64,000 nt of DNA from Lysobacter alkalisoli (GTDB lineage: Bacteria; Pseudomonadota; Gammaproteobacteria; Xanthomonadales; Xanthomonadaceae). The translations under genes were made by a program, and so were the position numbers. Shown one piece after another: positions 37,852-46,957 of the stretch. How positions within the stretch are numbered: the first letter of the stretch is position 1; each line of letters begins with the position of its first letter. The stretch covers positions 2,924,001 to 2,988,000 of the forward strand of contig NZ_CP041242.1 in assembly GCF_006547045.1 (NCBI RefSeq), written 5' to 3'. The notes under the pieces are model-generated. The model saw only the letters and a list, made by a program, of their open reading frames with translations. It was not told the DNA's origin and made no database searches.

Positions 37852-39389
37852 GCCGATGGCTCCAGCAATTCAGATAGCAATGCGGTATCGAGATGGGCCT
37901 CGACCATGTCGGCGAGGCGCTCGAGCGACGCCTCGCGCAACGCCGCAATATCGAGCGTCTGCGCGTCATGCAGGCCGGCCCAGCGCAGCAGCGCAGCGAG
38001 CGCGTCGGGATGATCGAACAGGCCATGCAGGTAGCTGCCGAGGACCTGCCCGTCCGCCGACAACGCGCCGTCGGCGCGACCATCGTCGAGCAGGACAACC
38101 GGCCGTGCCAGCGCGGGTCCTGCACTGACACCGCAATGGATTTCATAGCCGCGTACCGTGACATCGTAGATACAGCCATCACTGATACAGAGCTTGCCGC
38201 CGACGTTGCGCAACTGTTTGTCCGGACGCAGCGTGGTTTCGAAATCAAGCCAGCCCAGCCCCGCGCTCGACCCGCGCGCGCCCTCGATGCCGTCCGGATC
38301 GTGCACCGCACGACCGAGCATCTGCAGGCCGCCGCAGATGCCGATCAGCTTGCCGCCATAGCGCAGGTGACGGGCGATGGCGGCCTCCCAGCCGTGTTCA
38401 CGCAGCCATGCGAGATCGGCGCGGGTCGCCTTGCTGCCCGGCAGCACGATCAGATCGCAGGCCGGCGCTGTTTCACCGGGGCCGATGAAACGAAGGTCGA
38501 CCTGCGGATGCGCGCGCAGCGGATCGAGGTCGGTGTGGTTGCTGATCCTCGGCAACACCGGCACGACCACGCGCAGGGCCGCGTCCGGCCTTGTTTCGCC
38601 GACACCCGGCAATGCATCCTCCGCCTCCAGATGCAGCCCGTGCAAGTACGGCAGCACGCCAAGCACGGGCTTGCCGGTCTCGCGCTCCAGCCAGTCGAGA
38701 CCGGGCTGCAGCAACGCGATGTCGCCGCGGAACCGGTTGATGACGAAGCCGCGCACACGGGCGCACTCGCTTTCGGACAGCAACGCGAGCGTGCCGACCA
38801 GATGCGCGAACACGCCGCCGCGGTCGATGTCGGCGACCAGGACCACCGGGCAGTCGACCGCCTCGGCATACCCCATGTTGGCGATGTCGTTGGCGCGCAG
38901 GTTGATCTCGGCCGGGCTGCCGGCGCCCTCGACGACCACGGCGTCATACGTCTCCACCAGCCGCGCGTGCGAGGCCAGCACCGCGTCCATCGCGACGCGT
39001 TTGTAACCGTGGTAGTCGACTGCATCCATCTGCCCGATCGCGCGGCCGTGCAGGATCACCTGTGCGCCCCTGTCGCTGCTCGGCTTGAGCAGCACCGGGT
39101 TGAAATCGGTGTGCGGCGCCAGCCGGCAGGCCTGCGCCTGCACCGCCTGGGCGCGGCCGATCTCGCCGCCGTCGGCGGTCACCGCCGCGTTCAGCGCCAT
39201 GTTCTGCGGCTTGAACGGCGCGACCCGCACCTCGCGACGCCGCAGCCAGCGGCACAGCGCAGCGACCACGGTGCTCTTGCCGGCATCGGAGGTGCAGCCC
39301 TGCACCATCAGGACACGGGCGACCGAAGCCGGCGCATTGCAGGCGCCAGCCCCGCGGTGGCCCGCATTCGTTCCCGGCAAGCGCGTCAT
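37839..39389 (-). CDS. cobQ: Cobyric acid synthase CobQ (CbiP)
   Basis: A glutamine-dependent amidotransferase that amidates side chains b, d, e and g of adenosylcobyrinate a,c-diamide to cobyric acid. It has 516 residues from MTRLPGTN (ATG 39389); the longer frame lies within cobD. The N-terminal synthetase domain shows [20 protein letters not shown] near 30 and [10 protein letters not shown] near 60. The C-terminal class I-like amidotransferase has [10 protein letters not shown] (nucleophile Cys, about 353) and [11 protein letters not shown] (His, about 460). The N-terminal 20 residues are variable. The ATG overlaps the cobD stop (ATGA). Confidence 0.96.
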   Translation of the reverse strand: MTRLPGTNAGHRGAGACNAPASVARVLMVQGCTSDAGKSTVVAALCRWLRRREVRVAPFKPQNMALNAAVTADGGEIGRAQAVQAQACRLAPHTDFNPVLLKPSSDRGAQVILHGRAIGQMDAVDYHGYKRVAMDAVLASHARLVETYDAVVVEGAGSPAEINLRANDIANMGYAEAVDCPVVLVADIDRGGVFAHLVGTLALLSESECARVRGFVINRFRGDIALLQPGLDWLERETGKPVLGVLPYLHGLHLEAEDALPGVGETRPDAALRVVVPVLPRISNHTDLDPLRAHPQVDLRFIGPGETAPACDLIVLPGSKATRADLAWLREHGWEAAIARHLRYGGKLIGICGGLQMLGRAVHDPDGIEGARGSSAGLGWLDFETTLRPDKQLRNVGGKLCISDGCIYDVTVRGYEIHCGVSAGPALARPVVLLDDGRADGALSADGQVLGSYLHGLFDHPDALAALLRWAGLHDAQTLDIAALREASLERLADMVEAHLDTALLSELLEPSACIA

Positions 39390-40396
39390 GCCGGCACCTC
39401 GCACAACACTTCGCCCAGCGCGGCACCGAGGCGGTCGAATGCGTCGGCGTCCGGCGGCAGGCCGAAGCGCAGGCTGGCCGGTGTGTGCCCGTCGGCTTCG
39501 AACAGCCGGGTGAGGATGCCGCGCCGGGCCAATGCCCGATGCAGCGCCGGCGCATGGGGATGCCGCCGCCACTGGAAGAAATCGCAGCCGGCGCCATCGC
39601 CCAGGCCGTTGCGGTCGAGCAGCTGCTGCAGGCGCTCGCCGGCCATGATCAGCCGCTGGCGCGCGACCGCATGCCATTCGCGATCGGCAAATGCATGCCT
39701 CAGCACATGCCGGCCTGGACCGGTCAGCGTCCACGGTCCAAGGGACTCGCGCAGCATGTCGAGCAACGCCGGCGCCGCGCAGACGAACCCCGCACGTGCA
39801 CCGGCCAGACCGAAGAACTTGCCGACCGAGCGCAGCACGACCAGGCCATCGCGACCGCTGTGCGGACACAGGCTGCGCTCCGGGGTGGTGTCGATGAACG
39901 CCTCATCGACGATGAGCCAGCCGCCGCGCGCGGCCAGCCGCGCATGCAGGCCGAGCAGTTCATCGTGCCGGAATCGCTCGCCGCCGGGATTGTTGGGGTG
40001 GATCAGCACGACCACGTCGAAGCGCTCGGCCTCGTCGAGCAGGCGTGCGGCCGGCAGAGTCTCGACCGCATGCCCGGCCTGTCGCCAGGCGTGTGCATGT
40101 TCGGCATAGCCCGGCGCGATCACGCCAACGCGGGATGACGCGGCACGCAGCCGCGGCAGCGCCTGGATCGCGGCCTGCGAGCCGGCGACCGGCAGCAGCG
40201 ACGGCGCGCGGTAGTAGTCGCGCGCGGCATCGATCAGACCATCGTCATCCTCCGGCAACCGCTGCCACGCCGACGCCGGCACCGGCGACACCGGCCACGC
40301 GAACGGGCTGATCCCGGTCGACAGGTCGAGCCATTGTTCGAGCGCGATGCCATGCTCGCGTGCCGCGCGCCGCAGCCGTCCGCCGTGCTCAAGCAT
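39386..40396 (-). CDS. cobD: L-threonine-O-3-phosphate decarboxylase CobD (PLP)
   Basis: A fold-type I PLP enzyme that makes (R)-1-amino-2-propanol phosphate, the aminopropanol linker of cobalamin (called CobC in Pseudomonas). It has 336 residues from [11 protein letters not shown] (ATG 40396); an in-frame ATG upstream at 40417 lies inside cbiB. The N-terminal [13 protein letters not shown] replaces the usual LDFSANINP pattern. [11 protein letters not shown] is at about 140, and the PLP lysine is in [18 protein letters not shown] near 200. It overlaps cbiB by 8 nt. The assignment as CobD rather than HisC rests on the N-terminal motif and the operon. Confidence 0.92.
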   Translation of the reverse strand: MLEHGGRLRRAAREHGIALEQWLDLSTGISPFAWPVSPVPASAWQRLPEDDDGLIDAARDYYRAPSLLPVAGSQAAIQALPRLRAASSRVGVIAPGYAEHAHAWRQAGHAVETLPAARLLDEAERFDVVVLIHPNNPGGERFRHDELLGLHARLAARGGWLIVDEAFIDTTPERSLCPHSGRDGLVVLRSVGKFFGLAGARAGFVCAAPALLDMLRESLGPWTLTGPGRHVLRHAFADREWHAVARQRLIMAGERLQQLLDRNGLGDGAGCDFFQWRRHPHAPALHRALARRGILTRLFEADGHTPASLRFGLPPDADAFDRLGAALGEVLCEVPA

Positions 40397-41318
40397 GACG
40401 CAACACCTCCACCGCAAACGCCAGTACCAGGCCGATCAGCAGCCAGACCGCGACCCCGTTGCGCACCAGCGCCAGCGCGCGGTCGATCGAGGTCGCCTCC
40501 GCCGCGGCGCCTTCTCCCAGATGCGGTCGCGTTTCCCAGCGGCCGTGGTACGGCGCCGGGCCGCCGAGGCGGACCTGCAATGCGCCGGCACCGGCCGCCA
40601 TCACCGGACCGGCGTTGGGACTGTCCCAGGCCGGCGCCTGCACGCGCCAGCAGCGCCACGCCGGGGCAAAGCGCCCGCAGAATGCATAGGTCAACGCGGT
40701 CAGCCGCGCCGGCAGGTAGTTGAGCAGGTCGTCGATGCGGGCCGCGGCCCAGCCGAAACGTTCGAAGCGCGGCGTGCGGTAGCCCCACATCGCATCCAGG
40801 GTGTTGGCCAGCCGGTACAGCACGACGCCGGGAACGCCCAGCAGCGCGAACCAGAACAGCGCGCCGAATACCGCATCGTTGCCGTTCTCCAGTACCGACT
40901 CGGTCGCCGCCGCCGCGACCTGCGATTCCGACAATGCGCCGGTATCGCGGCTGACCATGCGACCGACCGCGGCTCGCGCACCGTCGGGATCGCCCGCCTC
41001 CAGCGCCCGCGCCACCGGGCGCGCATGGTCGCCGAGGCTGCGAAGCCCGATCGCGAGGTACAGCACGACTGCCGATAACCCGGCCGAAAGCCATGGCGAA
41101 ATCCGGGCCGCGCCGACGGAGAGCAGTACCGCCAGCCCGAGCCAAGGCAGGACCACCAGGCCCCACGCCAGCATCCCGGCGCCGCGCCGGTCCGCGTGCA
41201 GCCGGCGCTCCAGCCATGCTGCCCAACGGCCGAATGCGACCAACGGATGCGCGCGCCGCGGCTCGCCGAGCACGGCATCGAGCAACACGGCGGCCAGCGC
41301 GACCAGCGCCGCCGTCAT
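40389..41318 (-). CDS. cbiB: Adenosylcobinamide-phosphate synthase CbiB (CobD of Pseudomonas)
   Basis: A membrane enzyme that attaches aminopropanol phosphate to adenosylcobyric acid. It has 309 residues and several membrane helices. Family motifs are [21 protein letters not shown] at the N-terminus, [28 protein letters not shown] near 133 (recognised core [11 protein letters not shown]), and [26 protein letters not shown] near 170 (core [12 protein letters not shown]). It starts at ATG 41318, overlapping the cobB stop by ATGA. It follows cobB and precedes cobD in the biosynthetic operon. Confidence 0.95.
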   Translation of the reverse strand: MTAALVALAAVLLDAVLGEPRRAHPLVAFGRWAAWLERRLHADRRGAGMLAWGLVVLPWLGLAVLLSVGAARISPWLSAGLSAVVLYLAIGLRSLGDHARPVARALEAGDPDGARAAVGRMVSRDTGALSESQVAAAATESVLENGNDAVFGALFWFALLGVPGVVLYRLANTLDAMWGYRTPRFERFGWAAARIDDLLNYLPARLTALTYAFCGRFAPAWRCWRVQAPAWDSPNAGPVMAAGAGALQVRLGGPAPYHGRWETRPHLGEGAAAEATSIDRALALVRNGVAVWLLIGLVLAFAVEVLRHA

Positions 41319-42613
41319 GGCCGGAACAACCGGGTCGCGGCTTCGGGATTCGAGGCGAAGTACAGATGCACGAAGCTCGCGGTCATCGCGCGATCGCGGT
41401 AGACCGCTTCGGCGGTCGGTCCCCCGTTCGGGTTGCGTGCCGTGGCCAGCGGTTCGGCGGCGATGTCGGCGCGGGCGTAGTGGAAGCTGTGGCCGCGCAA
41501 GGTGCCTTCCGGCAGTGAAACCTCCTGCATGCCCAGCGCGGCGAAGCGGCGCTGCATCACCGCGCTGCCCGGCAACAGCGCGGCCATCGCGGCGCCGTGT
41601 CCGTCGCGATCGGTCAGGGTTTCCAACGCGAACAGCAGGCCGCCGCATTCGGCCAGCAGCGGCTTGCCGGCATCGCGGTGCGCGCACAGGGCGGCATGCA
41701 GCGCGGTGTTGTTCGACAGCGCCTCCAGGTGCAGCTCGGGATAGCCGCCTGGCAGCCAGGCCGCGTCGCATTCCGGCAACGCATCGCCAGCCACCGGCGA
41801 GAAGAACCGCAGCTCGGCCCCGGCCTCGCGCAGCAACTCGAGGTTGGCCGGGTACAGGAAACAGAACCCGGCATCGCGCGCGACCGCAATCCGCCACCCG
41901 TCCAGCCGGCGCGGCACCGCCAGCGGAGCCGCCGCCGGAAATGCCAGCGGCGGCGGCAGCGCGGTTTGCGCATGCTCGCCCCAGGCATCGGCCAGCGCGT
42001 CCAGGCGTGCATCCAGGTCGTCGAGCTCGCCGGCCGCCACCAGGCCCAGGTGGCGCTCGGGCAGTGCCAGTTCCGCGCGGCGCGGCAGCGCACCCAGCCA
42101 CGCCAGGTCCGGCGGCAGGCTTTCGCGCAGCAACCGGGCGTGGTGCGCACTGCCGATCCGGTTGGCCGCCACGCCATGCACCTTCAGCCCATCGCGGTAC
42201 CTCGCCAGCCCGGTCGCCAGCGCACCGAAGGTCTGCGCCATCGCCGAACCATCGATCACCGCCAGCACCGGCAGGCCGAGCGCGATGGCGAGGTCGGCGC
42301 TGGACGGCTCGCCATCGAACAGTCCCATCACGCCCTCGACCAGGATCAGGTCGGCCTCGTCCGCGGCGGCGTACAGGCGTGCGCGCACGTCGGCCTCGCC
42401 GCACATCCACAGATCGAGCTGCTGCACGGCTGCGCCGCTGGCGCGTTCGAGCACCATCGGGTCGAGGAAATCCGGGCCGGTCTTGAACACCCGCACCCGC
42501 CGACCCTGCCGCAGGTGCCAGCGTGCCAGCGCGGCGGTCACGCTGGTCTTGCCCTGCCCCGACGCGGGCGCCGACACCAGCAACGCGGGGCACGAGCGCA
42601 TGGCGCCGCCCAT
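41315..42613 (-). CDS. cobB: Cobyrinate a,c-diamide synthase CobB (CbiA)
   Basis: A glutamine-dependent enzyme that amidates the a and c acetate side chains of (hydrogeno)cobyrinic acid. It has 432 residues. The ATP-binding DTBS-like domain begins [19 protein letters not shown] and has [10 protein letters not shown] near 50 and [13 protein letters not shown] near 94. The amidotransferase domain has [13 protein letters not shown] (Cys, about 328) and RGHSFHYA (His near 385). The ATG at 42613 shares a base with the cobO stop (TGATG); an ATG 12 nt downstream is the alternative. Its presence lets the cell use cobyrinate-level corrinoids. Confidence 0.95.
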   Translation of the reverse strand: MGGAMRSCPALLVSAPASGQGKTSVTAALARWHLRQGRRVRVFKTGPDFLDPMVLERASGAAVQQLDLWMCGEADVRARLYAAADEADLILVEGVMGLFDGEPSSADLAIALGLPVLAVIDGSAMAQTFGALATGLARYRDGLKVHGVAANRIGSAHHARLLRESLPPDLAWLGALPRRAELALPERHLGLVAAGELDDLDARLDALADAWGEHAQTALPPPLAFPAAAPLAVPRRLDGWRIAVARDAGFCFLYPANLELLREAGAELRFFSPVAGDALPECDAAWLPGGYPELHLEALSNNTALHAALCAHRDAGKPLLAECGGLLFALETLTDRDGHGAAMAALLPGSAVMQRRFAALGMQEVSLPEGTLRGHSFHYARADIAAEPLATARNPNGGPTAEAVYRDRAMTASFVHLYFASNPEAATRLFRP

Positions 42614-43251
42614 CAGAGTTCTATCCCGTGCTGGGCCTTGATGCCGGCCTTGAACGCGTGCTTGACCAGGCGCATCTCGGTCACAGTGTCGGCCGCCTCC
42701 ACCAACGCGTCCGGCGCGCCGCGGCCGGTGACGACCACATGCTGGCGCTGCGGCCGCGCCGCGAGCGCGGACAGCACCGCATCGAGCGGCACGTAGTCCT
42801 TGTTGAGCGCGATGTTGAGTTCGTCCAGCAAAACGAAGTCGAACGCCGGATCCGCCAGCATGCGCGCGGCCACGTCCCATGCGGCGCCGGCCGCGGCGAT
42901 GTCGCGCTCGCGGTCCTGGGTCTCCCAGGTGAAGCCCTCGCCCATCACGTGGTACTCGAGGCGATCGGCAAAGGCATCGCCCATCGTGCGGAAGAACAGA
43001 TCCTCGCCGGTACTGAAACTGCCCTTGATGAACTGCACCACGCCGCAGCGGAAACCATGCCCGAGCGAACGCGCGAGCATGCCGAAGCCGGATGAGCTCT
43101 TGCCCTTGCCGTTGCCGGTGTTGACCACCAGCACACCGCGGTCGATGGTCGCCCGCGCGATCCGGCGGTCGACCAGTTCCTTCTTGCGCCGCGCCCGCTC
43201 GCGGTAGTGCTCCTCTTCGGTACGGCCGAGACGCTCGGAACCGCGGCTCAC
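42613..43251 (-). CDS. cobO: Cob(I)alamin adenosyltransferase CobO (BtuR)
   Basis: An ATP:corrinoid adenosyltransferase that adds the upper adenosyl ligand. It has 212 residues. The P-loop is [18 protein letters not shown] near 40, VVQFIKGSF follows, and the C-terminal part shows [16 protein letters not shown] and [18 protein letters not shown]. The GTG at 43251 is chosen as the start because GTGA overlaps the stop of the preceding membrane protein gene and gives the usual N-terminal helix ([20 protein letters not shown]). It is the first biosynthetic gene after the uptake genes. Confidence 0.95.
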   Translation of the reverse strand: MSRGSERLGRTEEEHYRERARRKKELVDRRIARATIDRGVLVVNTGNGKGKSSSGFGMLARSLGHGFRCGVVQFIKGSFSTGEDLFFRTMGDAFADRLEYHVMGEGFTWETQDRERDIAAAGAAWDVAARMLADPAFDFVLLDELNIALNKDYVPLDAVLSALAARPQRQHVVVTGRGAPDALVEAADTVTEMRLVKHAFKAGIKAQHGIEL

Positions 43252-43850
43252 GACACCACCTCCTCCACGCGACGGACCCTCAGGGTCGCGCCACGCCATG
43301 CCGCGCGCAAGGCGAAGGCGATGCCGGCATAACCGGCCAGCGTGCCCAGCGAACGCGGATAGTACGTCGGGACGCGGGCGATGAAGCCCTGCCATGTCGG
43401 TTCCGGATAGCGTCCGGAAAAGAACCAGTAGCCGCCCTTGGACAGCAGGTAGGCCACGCTGGCGGTCGCGACCAGCACCAGCGCCAGCCGCGGCACCATC
43501 CGCCAGTCATCGACATGCAGGTTCCGGTAGACGTGCCCGCCCAGCCACAACGCGGCATAGGCGAAGGCCAGCGCCCAGTACGCCGGCGACAGGCACCAGT
43601 CGCTGATCGTGCCGGCCGCGTAGCTGCCCAGATCGAGCGCGGTCGCGAGCACGAAGAACGCCGGCAGCGCCCACATCGGCCGCAGCAGTGCGCCGGCAAG
43701 GAAGAACACCGCCCACGACGCGCTCGGCAGGGCATCGACGCTGGCGAAATGCTGGCCGCGGGTGGCGATCATCAACGCCGCGAGCGCGAGCCCGACGAGC
43801 CACTGGTCGCGCGTGGACGCCAGTGGCAATGGTTGTGCATGTGCTTGCAT
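43248..43850 (-). CDS. BtuM-like predicted cobalamin transporter (paralogue 1)
   Basis: A 200-residue inner-membrane protein with six predicted helices and no recognised ATPase partner. The start at ATG 43850 has a strong AGGAGG 9 nt upstream; an ATG at 43886 lacks one. It shares with its neighbour at 43898-44479 the patterns ATRxxHFxxxxxLPxAS followed by FFLxG, and SDWC with a nearby PAY, with a conserved Cys at residue 86. Size, topology, this Cys and the location between btuB and cobO fit the BtuM family, solitary relatives of ECF S-components in which a Cys near residue 80 coordinates cobalamin cobalt. The family call is from memory of these traits, so it is moderate. Confidence 0.62.
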   Translation of the reverse strand: MQAHAQPLPLASTRDQWLVGLALAALMIATRGQHFASVDALPSASWAVFFLAGALLRPMWALPAFFVLATALDLGSYAAGTISDWCLSPAYWALAFAYAALWLGGHVYRNLHVDDWRMVPRLALVLVATASVAYLLSKGGYWFFSGRYPEPTWQGFIARVPTYYPRSLGTLAGYAGIAFALRAAWRGATLRVRRVEEVVS

Positions 43851-43897
43851 CGGTACATCCCTCCTGTCGGATGTCGGATCGGACATGAAGATCCGGA

Positions 43898-44479
43898 TCA
43901 GTGCTGGCCGGCGCCCTGCGGGGCCCTGCGACGCATCGCATATGCCACGACCGCGTGCACCGCGAGCGCCACCACGATGTAGGCGAGCGTCGTACGCACG
44001 AACAACGGCCCCCACTGCCAGACACGTGCGATGTATTCGGCGAAGTGCGGATCGGCATAGCGCCCGCCGAGCCAGTAGAACGCGCCGTTGGAGATCAGGA
44101 ACGACAGGCTGGCGGACACCAGGCCGGCCCCGGCCGCGCCCAGCATCGGCAGCCACGCCGGCTGCAGCTGACCGGAATACAGCCGACCGCCGTACCACAG
44201 CACCGCATAGGCCGGCAGCAGGAACGCGTAGGACGGCGTCACGCAGAAATCGCTGACCCCGGCGTATTCGATCGAAACCCAGTCGATCGTCACCGCCAGC
44301 GCCAACATCGCCACGAACTGCCAGTGACGGCGCAGGTACAGGCCGCCGAGGAAGAACAGCGCCATCGATGCATCCGGCAAATGCAGGGCATCGCCAAAAT
44401 GGTTGAAGCGCGTGGCGACCATGAACGCCGCGAAGGCGGCGAACAGGCCGAGGTTCATGGATCCGGAGAGCGGTTTCAT
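43898..44479 (-). CDS. BtuM-like predicted cobalamin transporter (paralogue 2)
   Basis: A 193-residue inner-membrane protein with six helices, a tandem paralogue of the next gene. Aligned features are MVATRFNHFGDALHLPDASMALFFLGG at residues 20-46 (core ATRFNHF and LPDAS), a VTIDWVS segment near 63, and SDFCVTPSYAF with Cys 79. This Cys position is close to the cobalt-ligating Cys of characterised BtuM. It lies 38 nt after btuB and 47 nt before paralogue 1, so it belongs to the riboswitch-led operon. It would move corrinoid across the inner membrane after BtuB; no BtuCDF genes are seen here. Transport function is inferred. Confidence 0.62.
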   Translation of the reverse strand: MKPLSGSMNLGLFAAFAAFMVATRFNHFGDALHLPDASMALFFLGGLYLRRHWQFVAMLALAVTIDWVSIEYAGVSDFCVTPSYAFLLPAYAVLWYGGRLYSGQLQPAWLPMLGAAGAGLVSASLSFLISNGAFYWLGGRYADPHFAEYIARVWQWGPLFVRTTLAYIVVALAVHAVVAYAMRRRAPQGAGQH

Positions 44480-44517
44480 CGGCAGGCCTCGTCGGGAAGG
44501 GAATGGAACCGGGACGC

Positions 44518-46371
44518 TCAGCGGCCCGGCCGGTAACGGACGCTCAGCAGCCAGTTGCGGCCGGGCTGGTTGTAGAGCGCGGCGGTTTCGTACTGCTTGT
44601 CCAGGACGTTGTTGAGCGACAGCCGCAGCTGCCAGTCGTTCGAGAGCGCATAGCCCACGCGCAGGTCGGCCAGGCCGTAGCCACCCATGCGGGTGGTGTT
44701 GGACAGGTTGTCGAAACGCTCGCCGACGCCAGTCACCGAGGCCCCGGCGCTGAAGTCGCCGAAACGCCGGTCCAGGTCGATGCGCGCACTGCGCCTGGCC
44801 CGGCGCGGCAGCACCTTGCCGGCGTTGCCGGCGCGGTTCTCCGGGTCCAGCCAGCCCAGGCTGCCGCTCAGGTCCCAACCCAGCACGGTGGTGTCGAACG
44901 TCGCCTCGACGCCGCGGATGCGGGCGCGGTCGATGTTGTTGGGACCGCCGAAATCGCCGAGGTCGGCGTCGTAGGCGATCATGTCGTCGATGCGGGTGTC
45001 GTAGGCGTTCAACGACCACACGCCCCAGCCATGCGCGCCACGCAACCCCAGCTCGACGCTGCGCGACGTTTCCGGCCCGAGTGCCGGATTACCGTAGCCG
45101 GGGAAGTACAGCTCATTGAAGGTCGGTGCCTTGAACGCGGTGCCGTAGCTCGCGGTCAGGCGCAGTGCGTCGGTGAAGTCCCAGCCCCACAGCACGCTGC
45201 CGGTGGTCTCGCCGCCGAACTGGCTGTCGTCGTCACGGCGCAGGCTGGCCTGCAGCGACTGCGCACCGAACGCCTGCTGCCACTGGCCGAACACGCCGCG
45301 GTTGATGCGGCGGTCGACGGCATAGGCGGTGGTACCGTCAATCTCGTCGCGCTGCCAGTCGAAGCCCAGGGTCAGCAGGCCGGCACCGATGCCCAGGTCG
45401 GCCTGCAGCCCGCCGACCTTGCGGCGGGTGTCGAAGCGCGAGCTGAACACGCCGTCGAAAAAGTTGTCGCTGAGATCGGCGCTGCCGCCGGCGCTGGCGG
45501 TGAACGTCACGCGCTCGTTCGGCGCATGCCGCAGGCGCCCGCCGAGGACCTGCTGCACGCTGTCAGCCTCGCTGGCCGGACCGCCGTCGTACTCGTTGCG
45601 GCCCTCGGCACGGAACACGCGCAGCTCGCCGTCCCAGCGCTCGTTGAAGCGGTATCCACCCTGTGCGGTCAGCGACGTGTTGCGGTAACCATCGAGGTCG
45701 GGATCGAAATTGCGGGTGCCGCGGTAGGCGTTGATGCCCTCGGTGGTCTCGTGCGCGGCCTGCAGCGAGTACCAGCCGCCGCGCGTGTCGTCGCCGCGGC
45801 GTCCGGCCAGGCCGGCGGATGCCCGGCGGGTCTTCTCGCTGCCGATGGCCAGCATGGCGTTGGGCTCGAACGGCCCCTGCGGGCGACGGGTGAAGATCTG
45901 CACCACCCCTCCGATCGCTTCGGAACCGTACAGGCTGGAGAACGGGCCGCGCACGATCTCGATGCGCTCGACCTGTTCGACCGGGATGTCCTGCAGCGCC
46001 GCGCTGCCGTTGGTGGCGGAGCCGAGCTTGATGCCGTCGACCAGCACCAGCACGTGGTCGGACTCGGTGCCGCGCAGGAACAGCGAGGTCGACTTGCCCG
46101 GGCCACCGTTGTTGGCCAGCGAGATGCCGGCACGGCCGCGCAGCAGGTCCGGCACGGACGGCGCCTGCAGGCGCTCGATCTCGGCACGGTCGATCACGGT
46201 CACCGCGGCCAGGGTCTGGTCCTGGGTCCTGGCGGTACGGGTAGCGGTGACCACGACCTGGTCGAGGTCGACCGCGGCACCGGTGGCGAACGCCGGGATG
46301 GATGGGAAAAGAATCAGGGAAAGCGTCGATGCCAGCGTGGCACGACGAAACACGACTGCATGGCGATGCAC
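44518..46371 (-). CDS. btuB: TonB-dependent vitamin B12 receptor BtuB
   Basis: An outer-membrane cobalamin transporter of 617 residues. The GTG at 46371 has GGAG 5 nt upstream and yields a signal peptide (ATLASTLSLILFPSIPAFA). The TonB box is in VDLDQVVVTATRTARTQ. The plug contains LLRGRAGISLANNGGPGKSTSLFLRG (core GGPGKSTSLFLRG), HVLVLVDGIKLGSA and VERIEIVRGPFSSLYGSEAIGGV (core RGPFSSLYGSEAIGG), a strong BtuB pattern. The barrel ends LLSVRYRPGR. It is the first gene after the cobalamin riboswitch and heads the corrinoid operon. Confidence 0.95.
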   Translation of the reverse strand: MHRHAVVFRRATLASTLSLILFPSIPAFATGAAVDLDQVVVTATRTARTQDQTLAAVTVIDRAEIERLQAPSVPDLLRGRAGISLANNGGPGKSTSLFLRGTESDHVLVLVDGIKLGSATNGSAALQDIPVEQVERIEIVRGPFSSLYGSEAIGGVVQIFTRRPQGPFEPNAMLAIGSEKTRRASAGLAGRRGDDTRGGWYSLQAAHETTEGINAYRGTRNFDPDLDGYRNTSLTAQGGYRFNERWDGELRVFRAEGRNEYDGGPASEADSVQQVLGGRLRHAPNERVTFTASAGGSADLSDNFFDGVFSSRFDTRRKVGGLQADLGIGAGLLTLGFDWQRDEIDGTTAYAVDRRINRGVFGQWQQAFGAQSLQASLRRDDDSQFGGETTGSVLWGWDFTDALRLTASYGTAFKAPTFNELYFPGYGNPALGPETSRSVELGLRGAHGWGVWSLNAYDTRIDDMIAYDADLGDFGGPNNIDRARIRGVEATFDTTVLGWDLSGSLGWLDPENRAGNAGKVLPRRARRSARIDLDRRFGDFSAGASVTGVGERFDNLSNTTRMGGYGLADLRVGYALSNDWQLRLSLNNVLDKQYETAALYNQPGRNWLLSVRYRPGR

Positions 46372-46479
46372 GGAAACTCCTTCACCGCGCCTGCCCGCGC
46401 GGATGGCATGGAAACGAACAGGCGGAAGGAGGGTGCAAGACGGCACGCGGTGCGTGCAGCCCGTGACATCGCCCACCGC

Positions 46480-46715
46480 ATGTCGGGTCATGCCTGGGGC
46501 CGGTCTCCGGGCTTGCGAGCGGAACCGGCGGATCGCCGTGGGCTCCCGGTCCGCGCCTTCCCATGCATCAGGCACAGTGGCTGCGTGCGGACCTTGTCTC
46601 GCCTACCGTTGCGGGGGCAGCTCCGGAATTGCCGATCGCGATGCCACATGTCGTGGCCCGCGACCCGGCGCACCGGATTCCCGTTTCAACCACCGTCCCG
46701 GACGGGAGCGGCAGT
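46480..46715 (-). promoter_or_regulatory. Cobalamin (AdoCbl) riboswitch controlling btuB and the cob operon
   Basis: On the minus strand the B12 box reads AAGCCCGGAGACCGGCC (46514-46498), matching the conserved consensus. The other conserved blocks are GGAGCTGCCCCCGCAACGGT (around 46624-46605) and GGTTGAAACGGGAATCCGGTG (46691-46671). The order and spacing are those of the class I riboswitch. Downstream, before btuB, GCACGC-ACC-GCGTGC (46457-46443) could serve as the expression-platform hairpin. Cobalamin binding would lower expression of btuB and the eleven genes behind it. Exact ends are approximate. Confidence 0.93.
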
Positions 46716-46832
46716 CACCTCAGGCGGGACGGAGTCTAGCAGTTTGCCGCAGCCCTGAGCGGCGCGACGTCATGACATGTGGGCATGTCGCCCTCGTTAC
46801 CACGGGAGCTAAGGAGCACAAGCCCATGAATT

Positions 46833-46954
46833 CGCCCCTCTCCCGCACACGGGGTGAAGAGGCACGTTTGCGAGCCACTGGCTCGCGTGCCGATGAACGC
46901 CCGAGCGCTATGCGCTATGCGCGAGGGCCGGGGCGCGGGTTGGGGTGAGGGCGC
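46833..46954. repeat. Diverged composite REP element with an inner repeat
   Basis: The outer ends resemble the REP family (CGCCCCTCTCCCGCACACGGGG on the left, GGGTTGGGGTGAGGGCG on the right). The centre, 46869-46934, is a different repeat, starting TGCGAGCCACTGGCTCGC and continuing CCCGAGCGCTATGCGC, that recurs at 55972-56029. It lies downstream of clpB and upstream of the riboswitch; no gene is visible from 46741 to 46957. Confidence 0.65.
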
Positions 46955-46957
46955 TTT

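Noticed and set aside
39386-40396. Histidinol-phosphate aminotransferase HisC
   Set aside because: Same PLP fold, but the operon position and the N-terminal STGISPF pattern fit threonine-phosphate decarboxylase.
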